DNA of 64,000 nt from Planctomycetia bacterium (GTDB lineage Bacteria; Planctomycetota; Planctomycetia; Pirellulales; JACPPG01). The translations under genes were made by a program, and so were the position numbers. Positions 37,572 to 45,782 of the stretch are shown here, piece after piece. Each line of letters opens with the position of its first letter. Positions within the stretch are counted from its first letter, which is position 1. Under the pieces are notes generated by a model. That model worked only from the letters and a program-made list of their open reading frames with translations, did no database searches and was not told the origin of the DNA. The stretch spans positions 31,548 to 95,547 of the forward strand of contig JACPPG010000017.1 of NCBI GenBank assembly GCA_016191115.1, read 5' to 3'.

Positions 37572-37830
37572 CTTGGCGAACCTACGTGCATGAGGATTTC
37601 TTCCCTTGGCTCGTTGCGGCTAGAGTATCCTGTGTCGTCGGCATATGTGAAGAGCGCCCTGCTCAGTTCGAGCAACTGGCACCACTCCTGGCCGTTGTGA
37701 GCGGTGCCGTCTTTCGCGTCAGTCGGTATTCTATTCAGACGTGGGGGAGAAGCGTGTCCGTCGGAATGCTTGTCGGGCTTGCACTCGGCCTGGCATTCGC
37801 CAGGTAGCCCCCAGGCCCGGAGCCGCATCT

Positions 37831-38544
37831 ATGGTGGACAAAAAGAACCAGTCTGCCGAGATCAAAACCTCTCCCGCGTTCACGGACTTTCGCGGGCTAT
37901 TACGACGGTCGCTGCTCGCCTTGGCGGTGTGCGTGGTGGTCGTGGTCGTCAGTTATCTTTGGGTCGACCGGCCGGTGGCGTTCTATGTCCATGATCATCA
38001 GATTGAAAAAATTCGGATCTTCAAATGGCTCACGTATCCACCACCGACATTCCAAACTTGGTCGCCGTTGGCGTTGGTGTTATTGATGGTGCGCCGGGCA
38101 TTCGGGCCGCTCAATCGATGGCAGGCATCGCTGGTCGTGGCGTGTCTAAGCTTGATCGTGGCAGATGAATTCCGCACATCGCTTGGCGATCTTTGCGGCC
38201 GATACTGGCCGGAAACCTGGTTCAACGACAACCCGTCGCTCATCGGCAATGGTACGTACGGTTTCCACCCATTCGAACGCGGCGACGACGTCGGCAGCTT
38301 TCCGTCCGGCCACGCCGCGAGGATTCTCAGCTTTGCCACCGTTTGGTGGATTGCGATGCCGCGGGGCCGCGTGGTTTGCATTCTGGTTTGCCTGCCAATG
38401 CTCGTCAGCCTTGTTGCCATGAATTACCATTTCGTCAGCGATTGTATCGCCGGCAGCGCGTTGGGCGGTATTGTTGGCGCCTATGCCGCCAGCTTGGCAA
38501 ATCTGTTAGTAGGCAGCGACGAATCGCTCCTTACCAGAAAATGA
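37831..38544 (+). CDS. PAP2-superfamily membrane phosphatase-like protein
   Basis: 237 residues with four to six hydrophobic spans. The phosphatase motif 2, SFPSGHAARILSF, is clear, and motif 3 is seen as SLVAMNYHFVSDCIAGSALG. In motif 3 the usual SR pair is SL, so the phosphate-binding arginine is missing at that place. Motif 1 (KX6RP) is also not obvious. It may be a diverged lipid phosphatase or inactive. The ATG at 37831 has GGAG 8 bases upstream. Confidence 0.7.
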   Translation: MVDKKNQSAEIKTSPAFTDFRGLLRRSLLALAVCVVVVVVSYLWVDRPVAFYVHDHQIEKIRIFKWLTYPPPTFQTWSPLALVLLMVRRAFGPLNRWQASLVVACLSLIVADEFRTSLGDLCGRYWPETWFNDNPSLIGNGTYGFHPFERGDDVGSFPSGHAARILSFATVWWIAMPRGRVVCILVCLPMLVSLVAMNYHFVSDCIAGSALGGIVGAYAASLANLLVGSDESLLTRK

Positions 38545-38602
38545 GTAAAGTAATCGAAGAGGCTATTTTGGGATTCCCACCAGTCAGCCCCGCGGCCAGT
38601 CA

Positions 38603-38870
38603 GGATCGACCGAAAAATAACTTCTCCTCAATACGCAGGGCCATTCACAGATTCAAGCTTGCCGGCGGCGCACCAGCGGGAAAGTGGGACAGGCACCGAG
38701 ACGCAACGTTGGTCTGAAAGGACTTGCGCTGTTTATGCTCGGAGCCAGTCCCATTTTCCCGCCTCGCCATTTTGAAAAACAGAATGACCCTGCCTCAATA
38801 CCCTCGCCCCTTGCGGGAGAGGGCACCCGTGAGGGGTCAGAGAATCAGGAAGTTATTTTTCGGTCGATCC
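38603..38870. repeat. older palindromic element interrupted by copy A6
   Basis: Perfect 22-bp inverted arms lie at 38603-38624 and 38849-38870 (left begins GGATCGACCGAAAAATAA). With the A element and one direct repeat removed, the arms enclose about 65 bases containing a second hairpin, ccctcgccccttgcgggagagg split around the loop. This is a different palindrome family from A and B. Confidence 0.75.
38636..38792 (-). mobile_element. family A MITE-like palindrome, copy A6
   Basis: 157 bp with both ends, CAGGGCC at 38636 and GACCCTG at 38786-38792. Flanks are CCTCAATACG (38626-38635) and CCTCAATACC (38793-38802), a 9 of 10 direct repeat. It interrupts the older palindrome spanning 38603-38870. 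The remaining intergenic DNA up to 39155 shows no gene. Confidence 0.88.
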
Positions 38871-39155
38871 TCAGTCGGGAGAGATGGCATCGCCCAGGAG
38901 CTTACACGTCTGCAACCATTGGTTATCCATCGGGCTAATACCGAGGCCGGCGGTCACATCGCCCGAGACATTGTCGGCAGTGCATTCCCGAGGAGCTCCG
39001 GGAAAAGATCGAACCTGGCCGGCGATTCCGCCGCAACGCGCGTCCTGCCTCGCGGTTGCGTGATTTGTGATGAGTGCCGCGCTACATGGGCGCTGCTACG
39101 GGATAGTGAAGTCCCGGCCCGCAGGAAAGTGCATCCTGCAACCGCTCAAAGAGTC

Positions 39156-39800
39156 TCACTTCGCGCCCCCCGGCCCCGGCGGGCCGGCCTTCACCCAGAC
39201 GCCGTTTCCCTTTTCCATGACCGCGCGGCGGGCCGCGTACTTGATCATAAATTCGCCCTTCGGGTCGAAGACGTGCTTTTCCGGGTCGTCGGCCGGGGCG
39301 CTGCGTCCTAGGGCGCTCAAGGATTCCCTTTGCATGAAGCCCAGCCATTGCCGGTCGGGGTCGAGGCCGAAGAGCAGGTCGTTCTCGGGCTTGAAGCCGC
39401 CGAACAGAAAATCGCGCGCCAAAGGCGCGGTGTGAAAGGTCATGGCCGTGAAGCAAACGAGCACCCAACCGACCCAGGCGGCGAAGAAATAGCCACCGGC
39501 GCGGTCGAGCGCGAGCGGAAAACGGACGCGCGTCTTCGACAAGAAGTCGGTGGCCGCTTTCATGATCGAATAGACGACGGCAAACAGAAGCCACAGCGCC
39601 AGAAAATCCCAGACGTGAACCCCGCCGGGCCACCGCGTTCGCCACCAGGCGGACATGGGCTCGAAGAAGTTGGTGGCCACGAGCGCCGCGGTCACGATAT
39701 TCACAAGCGCGATCGCGTTGCTCCACAAGCCCTCGTTCGCTATCGCCGCGAGAACGGCCAAAAGAAGCAGCCCGAAGACCGCGACGATGATCATTTCCAT
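39156..39800 (-). CDS. CvpA-like membrane protein
   Basis: 214 residues with four hydrophobic spans (MIIVAVFGLLLLAVLAAIA, ALVNIVTAALVATNFF, FLALWLLFAVVYSIM, YFFAAWVGWVLVCF) arranged as in the CvpA family. The C-terminal 80 residues are soluble. It follows the GspE-like gene by 7 bases on the same strand and probably forms one transcript with it and pilT. AAGGAG is 11 bases upstream of the ATG. Function not known. Confidence 0.65.
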   Translation of the reverse strand: MEMIIVAVFGLLLLAVLAAIANEGLWSNAIALVNIVTAALVATNFFEPMSAWWRTRWPGGVHVWDFLALWLLFAVVYSIMKAATDFLSKTRVRFPLALDRAGGYFFAAWVGWVLVCFTAMTFHTAPLARDFLFGGFKPENDLLFGLDPDRQWLGFMQRESLSALGRSAPADDPEKHVFDPKGEFMIKYAARRAVMEKGNGVWVKAGPPGPGGAK

Positions 39801-39807
39801 CGACTTA

Positions 39808-41571
39808 TTACTCCTTCAGAACGCGCATCAATTCGGGGAGTGACGTGATGCCCTTGGCCACGAGCACGATCCCCTCTTCTTGCAATGAGCGCATGCCGGC
39901 CTTGCGGGCGGCCTGGCGGACGGCGGCTAGTTGCGGCGTGGTCGTAAGCGCCTGGCGCATGTTGTCGTCGACGATCAACAGCTCGAAGATGCCGGTGCGA
40001 CCCAGGTAGCCGATCCCCTGGCATTCGGGGCAGACCTCCTCGGGCTCCTGTGGCGGCCGGTAAAAGGCCTCGACCCGCCCGGCGGGGATCCCGAGCTGCT
40101 GAAGCACCTGGGGCGGAGGCGCATAGCCCTCCTTGCACTTGGGACACAACTTGCGAATCAGCCGCTCGTTCAATACGGCCGTCACGACGGGGGCGAACTT
40201 CGCCGCCGCGACCTTGAGCATCAGAATTCGCAACAGCGACTCCGCGGCCTCCTTGGCCCGCGTCGTCGTCACCACCATGCGGTTCTCGGTCTCGACCTGT
40301 TCGCACAGCGCCGTGGCGCCGTCGGCGTCGACCATGTCGGGCACGACGAAGACGTCGGGATGCTCGCGAACGAGCTTGGGAAGCACGGTCGTCGGGGTCT
40401 CGCCGGCAGCGGAGTTGAACGTCGTGACGACGACGTTTTCGACGTCCAGCTCCTTGGCGGCCAGCGACTCGACGGCGACGAAACTGCGCGTGAAGCGATC
40501 CATCGAGCCCACGGTCGCCGCCAAGAGCGTGGAGAGCCCCCCGGCGGGCGGCGTGGAGACGACGATCAAGCCCCGCGGCACGTCCAGGACCGCCTTGAAG
40601 TCCTCCAATAGCTTGCCACGAATGTCCAGATCGGCGAGCCGGATGGACTTCTTCTTGGCGGGCGACACTTGGAGAATGACCCGTTCGCCGGTCTTCGTTC
40701 CCTGGCTGATGAGGCGGCAGTTGTATTTGATCTTCTTGAACTCAGCGCCGTAGGAGCCCTCCTGGCGGGCGACGCGCTGCTTGGCATCGCGGCCGGCCAG
40801 CGTCTTCACCACGGCGAGCATGGCGTCGCCGGGCTCGCGCTCGCGGGGCTCGGCATCGTGCCACACGCCGTCGATCTGATAGCGCATGGCGACCGACGCT
40901 TGCGTGAAGTCCATCAAGGCGGCGTCCGCGCGGCGGGTCGCCATCTCGGCAAACAGCTCCTGCACGAGCGGGTAGCCCATGCTCTGCCGGGCGAGCAGCA
41001 GGTTGGCCGCGTTGGCCCGCTCGTCGGCGCCGCCGCGGGCTTCGAGCTCGACGGGGGGCACCTTGCCGCGGGAGCGCGATTCGGCGGCGATCTTGATCCC
41101 CACGACGCGCAAATGCTCGGACAGCCAAAAACGGATGTGATCCCGCGTGAACACCGTCTCGCCGATCGCCACCTTGCCGTTGCGATGGACGACGTAGGCG
41201 ATGAACGGCACCAGCCAGGCCAGCAATAAGAGCGGAAACGCCAGCCACAACCAGGGCAGGACCCACAAGAGAATGAACGCGCCGATGAAGGAGAAGAACG
41301 CCGCCATGTTCCAGCGGCGATAGTCGAGCCGCAACTGAAATCCGTCGCGGCTCATCCAGTCCACCGACCGCACCCACAAGAGGAACACCAGCCAGGCGGC
41401 GAGGATCTTGATCCAACTGAGGTAATAGCCCGGTCCCAGCGGGAACTTGGTGATCGTGTCCGGTGAAACCTGCGGATGCGCGGGGAACGGCGCGAGCTCC
41501 TTCGACCAGCCGTTTGATGTGGCCGTGGCCATCACCACCGCCACCAATGCCGCGATGAGCAGGCGGTGCAT
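39808..41571 (-). CDS. GspE/PilB-family protein with degenerate ATPase motifs and N-terminal membrane spans
   Basis: 587 residues. A signal-like N terminus and spans at about 48-67 and 88-128 precede the family fold. The Walker A position reads STPPAGGLSTLL, lacking the lysine, and the Walker B region HPDVFVVPDMVDADGA lacks the usual GE-RD acidic box. The zinc tetracysteine CPKCKEGY with CPECQGIGYLGRTGIFELL is intact. It is therefore a likely non-hydrolysing homologue. Its start overlaps the pilT stop by one base (TAATG). Confidence 0.8.
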   Translation of the reverse strand: MHRLLIAALVAVVMATATSNGWSKELAPFPAHPQVSPDTITKFPLGPGYYLSWIKILAAWLVFLLWVRSVDWMSRDGFQLRLDYRRWNMAAFFSFIGAFILLWVLPWLWLAFPLLLLAWLVPFIAYVVHRNGKVAIGETVFTRDHIRFWLSEHLRVVGIKIAAESRSRGKVPPVELEARGGADERANAANLLLARQSMGYPLVQELFAEMATRRADAALMDFTQASVAMRYQIDGVWHDAEPREREPGDAMLAVVKTLAGRDAKQRVARQEGSYGAEFKKIKYNCRLISQGTKTGERVILQVSPAKKKSIRLADLDIRGKLLEDFKAVLDVPRGLIVVSTPPAGGLSTLLAATVGSMDRFTRSFVAVESLAAKELDVENVVVTTFNSAAGETPTTVLPKLVREHPDVFVVPDMVDADGATALCEQVETENRMVVTTTRAKEAAESLLRILMLKVAAAKFAPVVTAVLNERLIRKLCPKCKEGYAPPPQVLQQLGIPAGRVEAFYRPPQEPEEVCPECQGIGYLGRTGIFELLIVDDNMRQALTTTPQLAAVRQAARKAGMRSLQEEGIVLVAKGITSLPELMRVLKE

Positions 41572-42716
41572 TAGAGGATCCCAGGCGTGCGAACGCTGAT
41601 GCCCTTGAGCGCCATCTTCAGGGCGTCCACGTTCGGCGCGACCTCGAAGGCCGTGGCCCTGTCGATCAGGTCACGATCCACAAGGTCCTTGAGGCTCATC
41701 GTGAAGTCCTGCATTCCCTCCTTGGCGCACATGCGGATCGCATCCCCCAGCTTCTGGTCTTCCTCCTCCAGGATCAGCTTGCGCACCGTCGGATTGAACG
41801 TCATGATTTCGACCGTCGGCACCCGGCCCACGCCCGGCTTGATGGAGGGGAGCAGCTTCTGGGCGACGATCCCCTTCATGTTCATGCCGATGGCGCTGCG
41901 CAAAGCGGCGTGCATGTTCTGGGGAAAGAGATCGAGAATACGGCCGATGGTCGAGGGCGCGCTCGAGGCGTGGATCGTGCCGAACACCAGGTGCCCCGTC
42001 TCCGCGGCGTGAATCGCGGTTAGGAAGGTCTCTTCGTCGCGCATTTCGCCCACCAGCATCACGTCGGGGTCCTCGCGGACGGCGTGTTTCATGGCGATGG
42101 AGAAGTCCTTCACGTCCAGGCCGACTTCGCGCTGGTTGATCAAACATTTGTCGTCGGTAAAGACGAACTCGACCGGGTCTTCCAGCGTCAGGATGTGCTT
42201 CCGGTAGTTGCGGTTGATCCAGTTGAGCATCGACGCGATCGTCGTGCTCTTACCCGACCCGGTGACGCCCGCCAAGAGCACCATCCCCTGGTGATGCTTG
42301 CACAACTCCTCCATGATCGGGGGCAGATTCAACCCCTCGAAATCGGGAATGAAGTTGTTGACGCGGCGGGCCACCATGCCCACGTGGCCGAGCTGCTGCA
42401 GCATGTTGACGCGGAAGCGCCACAGCTTGCCGTCGACGTCGACGGTATGCGCGAAGTCGGCCCCGCCCGTCTCGTCGAAAATCCTGCGGTTGCGCTCGTT
42501 CAACAGGGGCAGGCACAGGCGCACCATTTCCTCGTCGTTGATGGGTCCGCGGTTCATCGGGCGGAGGGTGCCGTTGACGCGGATAAACGGGGGCCGGTCG
42601 GCCTTCATGTGCAAGTCGCTGCCGCTCAGCTTCACGAGCGCGCGGAAGAGCTTGTCGATCTCGTAGTCTTCGCGCCGGCCGAGGAACTTTTCAACGTCCG
42701 CTGGTGCCGTGGCCAT
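41571..42716 (-). CDS. pilT: PilT/PilU-type retraction ATPase
   Basis: 381 residues. All key motifs are present: Walker A AGVTGSGKST, Asp box ILTLEDPVEFVF, Walker B DVMLVGEMRDEET and His box GHLVFGTIHASSAP. The N-terminal PAS-like region begins LVKLSGSDLHMKADRPPFIR. It would power pilus retraction or twitching from the inner membrane. Unlike its downstream neighbour it looks catalytically complete. First gene of a three-gene cluster. Confidence 0.93.
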   Translation of the reverse strand: MATAPADVEKFLGRREDYEIDKLFRALVKLSGSDLHMKADRPPFIRVNGTLRPMNRGPINDEEMVRLCLPLLNERNRRIFDETGGADFAHTVDVDGKLWRFRVNMLQQLGHVGMVARRVNNFIPDFEGLNLPPIMEELCKHHQGMVLLAGVTGSGKSTTIASMLNWINRNYRKHILTLEDPVEFVFTDDKCLINQREVGLDVKDFSIAMKHAVREDPDVMLVGEMRDEETFLTAIHAAETGHLVFGTIHASSAPSTIGRILDLFPQNMHAALRSAIGMNMKGIVAQKLLPSIKPGVGRVPTVEIMTFNPTVRKLILEEEDQKLGDAIRMCAKEGMQDFTMSLKDLVDRDLIDRATAFEVAPNVDALKMALKGISVRTPGIL

Positions 42717-42758
42717 GTCCTCTCCTCATCCTGTTCGGCGTCCGTTCTTCGTCCTGAT

Positions 42759-43532
42759 TCAAGCGCTCAACCGAACGGGAATCCCCCGGGCGGCCATCAC
42801 GCGCTTGGTCTCTTGAATACTGTAGCGGCCGAAATGAAAGATGCTCGCCGCCAGGGCCGCGTCCGCCTTGCCCAACTGGATCGCATCGGCCAGATGTTCC
42901 GGTCGGCCCGCGCCGCCGCTGGCGACGACAGGAATGGTGACCGCTTCGCTCACCGCGGCGGTGATCTCCAAATCATATCCGTCCTGGGTGCCGTCGGCAT
43001 CCATCGAGGTGAGCACGATCTCGCCGGCTCCCAGCTCTTCGACCTGGCGGGCCCAGGCAACCGCTTCGAGGCCCGTGCCAACCCGGCCGCCGTTAATGTG
43101 GACCTCGAATACAGTGCGCCCGTCGCGCTTGACGCGCTTTGGGTCGATATTGACTACGATACACTGGCTGCCGAAGCGGCGGGCCGCTTGGGCGACAAAC
43201 TGCGGGTCGCGCGGGGCGGCGGAATTGATCGACACCTTGTCGCAGCCGGCATTCAAAAGCTCGCGGATGTCATCCACGGTGCGGATGCCCCCGCCGACGC
43301 ACAGGGGCATGAAGACCACTTCCGCCGTGCGGCGGACCACGTCCAGCATGATGGCCCGCCCTTCATGGCTGGCGGTAATATCCAAAAACACCAGCTCGTC
43401 GGCCCCTTCGGCCTCGTAGCGGGCGGCCACGTCGACAGGGTCCCCGGCATCGCGCAAGTCCAAGAACCGCGTGCCCTTAACGACGCGTCCACGTTCCACG
43501 TCCAGGCATGGAATGACACGCTTGGCGAGCAT
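42759..43532 (-). CDS. hisF: imidazole glycerol phosphate synthase cyclase subunit
   Basis: 257 residues, full length. Motifs [19 protein letters not shown] (catalytic Asp), [20 protein letters not shown] and [15 protein letters not shown] match HisF. It forms the imidazole ring of histidine with HisH, which is not in the window. Element B3 lies 133 bases upstream of its start. Confidence 0.95.
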   Translation of the reverse strand: MLAKRVIPCLDVERGRVVKGTRFLDLRDAGDPVDVAARYEAEGADELVFLDITASHEGRAIMLDVVRRTAEVVFMPLCVGGGIRTVDDIRELLNAGCDKVSINSAAPRDPQFVAQAARRFGSQCIVVNIDPKRVKRDGRTVFEVHINGGRVGTGLEAVAWARQVEELGAGEIVLTSMDADGTQDGYDLEITAAVSEAVTIPVVASGGAGRPEHLADAIQLGKADAALAASIFHFGRYSIQETKRVMAARGIPVRLSA

Positions 43533-43664
43533 GAGGCGCTAGCGAGTTTTCTGCTGTTCCGGTCAACCGGGAGGGACTGGCTCGAAGGGACTCTCGCCAG
43601 ATGCTCCTAAAACTCGCACTGTACGCCAGTTGGGACGCATGGTCAACCGGCCGGATCGACGAAG

Positions 43665-43788
43665 CGGGAGAACTGCAACGTCCGGGGTCTGGCTCATTTT
43701 TCGGCACACGCGGTCTTCAATCCTTCCGACGGACCTTGGGCCGAAAAATGTGCCTGACCCCCTCTCCCAGGACTTTGCAGTTCTCCTG
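43665..43788 (+). mobile_element. family B MITE-like palindrome, copy B3
   Basis: Ends CGGGAGAACTGC and GCAGTTCTCCTG; the internal CTGGCTC arm comes first. Flanked by the exact 10-bp direct repeat ATCGACGAAG (43655-43664 and 43789-43798). The rest of the 529-base gap between hisF and the next gene shows no ORF of interest. Confidence 0.9.
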
Positions 43789-44061
43789 ATCGACGAAGCG
43801 GCGGCGTTGCGGTCGTTGGATTCTGCCCTTTCGGCCGCGCCGACCTGTCCCCTACAAAGCCCCGGAAGTCGAGCGAGCCGCAGGGGTTATCACGGCGGTC
43901 CTGCCCAGTTTCAGCTTCGCCGCCGGTGCGGCGCGAATGATTGGACCCTGGGCGTATAGCGGTTCGATAGAGTTAAAAATCGGTCAGCTATGGATTTGTG
44001 GCCGATTTGAGCCGTAGATCATTCAGAGGGGGGACGTTTCTCAAGCACGGCGGAGGTGTAT

Positions 44062-44367
44062 ATGAAACTCGCGAAGGGTATCTCATTTGCGGCGGGCACG
44101 GGCGCCATGGTTCTGGCCCTGGCGTACCTGCAGGCCACGGCCGCGGAACCGGCCATCGGCGGAACGGACACGGACACGGGCACGCCGGCCGCCGCGACCC
44201 AGCGCCAGCCGTCGACCACGACGGCGCCCAGGACACAAACGCAGCGCCGGCGCAGCTACTCGTACCAGTCGTCGTCCAGCCGCGCGCGAGCGGCGCGGAA
44301 CCGGCTGCCGACCTGGGAGCGCGCCGACTCGAAAGTCCTGTCTCGATACGGCGTCTATCCGTACTAG
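44062..44367 (+). CDS. small exported Ser/Thr/Gln/Arg-rich protein
   Basis: 101 residues. Signal peptide about 1-28 (SFAAGTGAMVLALAYLQATA). The rest is low complexity (GTDTDTGTPAAATQRQPSTT, RRRSYSYQSSSSRARAARNR) and ends SRYGVYPY. GGAGG lies 5 bases upstream of the ATG. An intrinsic terminator follows. No homologous family recognised. Confidence 0.6.
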   Translation: MKLAKGISFAAGTGAMVLALAYLQATAAEPAIGGTDTDTGTPAAATQRQPSTTTAPRTQTQRRRSYSYQSSSSRARAARNRLPTWERADSKVLSRYGVYPY

Positions 44368-44397
44368 GCGCCTCATCGCGCGCAGCGCCAAACGGAC

Positions 44398-44434
44398 GGG
44401 CCAGGCGATTCAACAAGCCTGGCTCGTTTTGTTT
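44398..44434 (+). terminator. intrinsic terminator
   Basis: GGGCCAGGC (44398-44406) pairs with GCCTGGCTC (44417-44425) with one G-T pair; the loop is gattcaacaa, and gttttgttt follows. It lies 31 bases after the stop of the small exported protein gene, between convergent genes. Confidence 0.75.
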
Positions 44435-44455
44435 GACGGGGCCATCAGCAAGAAC

Positions 44456-45430
44456 TCACTCGGTCTGAGCGGCCGCTGAGATGGTCGAGGTCAGCCACGG
44501 CTTGGCCGGTGGCGCCTTTGCCGCGGCGACTGCCGACGCGCTCGCGGTGTCGGTGGTTGGCACGGGCGTTCGCTGCGCGTCCACCGTCTCAGCCTTGTAA
44601 GGTTTTACAAGGTGCTTCCGCCAGCGCCGTTCCAGATCGCTGACGCCGGCGATCGCGTACGTCTCGCGCAGTGCCGCGTCGTACCCTTGCGATGCCGCCT
44701 TATCGACGAAGGCGACGAACTGCGATTTCGTGCCGATGCGGGTCATGTACTCGGCCAGCGAAACGCTCTGGGCGTAAAACGCCCCCATCCGCGACGGGTG
44801 GGGATAGCTCTCCATCGTCAAAAGTTCAGCAAGGCGGAAGTCGTTCCCGGCGCCCAGGGCAGCACGCAAATCCTTTTCGTGCCGGCGGCGCTTCTCGGCC
44901 GTGTCCGCCAACATCGCCACGCCCTCGTCCGCCCAACGCGGAATCGGGCTCTCGACGAAGCGATCCGCCAGGATGACGTGGGTCAATTCGTGCGGCAGAG
45001 TGCCGGTGAGCCAGTCGGCGCAATCGCCGCGAATGTCGATCCTTCGCGCGACGACCCGCTGACCGCCGACGTCGACCAGCGACGATCCCGAAGTCTGGCG
45101 GCCGCCGGCCCCTACTTCTTGCACGTAGCTTGCGCCTGTGGCGTGCAAGACGATGTAGCATTTCGGCTGCCATGCGGCCGCGTCACCCGAAAGCCATGCG
45201 TCGCACAGCTCCTTGCGCAGCGTTTCGAGGCGCTCGGTCAACCCAGGCTGGACCCGACAGCCGGCAGCCCGGCAGATGCGAAAGTTCTCGCTCTCCTCGA
45301 TCGCCCAACCGCGCGCATCGGCCCGCCCGCGAGCTTTACTCGACGCTCCGCCAGCGGCCGGCTCGGCCACCGCGATGCTGGAACTAGCCAAAAGCAGTAT
45401 GGCCGTGCAAAGGAAACGGTTTTTTCGCAT
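44456..45430 (-). CDS. exported zinc-peptidase-like protein (gluzincin/MA type)
   Basis: 324 residues. Signal peptide about 1-22 (NRFLCTAILLLASSSIAVA). The metal motif is TLPHELTHVILADRF (HExxH), and the third ligand is probably the Glu in PRWADEGVAMLAD. This spacing matches the secreted M1-like/DUF1570 group in planctomycetes. The ATG at 45430 was chosen for the signal peptide. The 352-base region upstream (45431-45782) has no gene. Confidence 0.75.
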   Translation of the reverse strand: MRKNRFLCTAILLLASSSIAVAEPAAGGASSKARGRADARGWAIEESENFRICRAAGCRVQPGLTERLETLRKELCDAWLSGDAAAWQPKCYIVLHATGASYVQEVGAGGRQTSGSSLVDVGGQRVVARRIDIRGDCADWLTGTLPHELTHVILADRFVESPIPRWADEGVAMLADTAEKRRRHEKDLRAALGAGNDFRLAELLTMESYPHPSRMGAFYAQSVSLAEYMTRIGTKSQFVAFVDKAASQGYDAALRETYAIAGVSDLERRWRKHLVKPYKAETVDAQRTPVPTTDTASASAVAAAKAPPAKPWLTSTISAAAQTE

Positions 45431-45782
45431 TGCGATCCGCCGGAGGTTGGATGTTTGGAAAGGCATCCTTGCCGGGCGTCTTCGCCCTCCAGGACCGGGT
45501 TCCATCGCGGCCGCCGGGCCTCAGTAACAAACCGCGTGCCGGCGACTGTTTTCGGGATCGGGCGCAGGCCCGAACCATGCGTCGCATCGTCTTTCAAGGA
45601 CGGGACTTGCGATGTTGGCGGTCGAGCTTAGGCACGGTTAGAGAGCTGCCCGAGAGGTGCCGGAATGCGTAAGCCTCAGGCAGAGGATGCCGCGCATTCC
45701 ATCATTCCGGACGGCGCGACGACAGCACACCGGGAGGGGGCGACCAATGGCTAGGCGCACCCATTTCGAGGTGACAACTCGG

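Noticed and set aside
45640..45720. tRNA-Ser-like sequence (gagagctgcccgagaggtgc)
   Set aside because: Only a D-arm-like stretch is present; no anticodon stem, T-arm with GTTCRA or acceptor pairing could be built.
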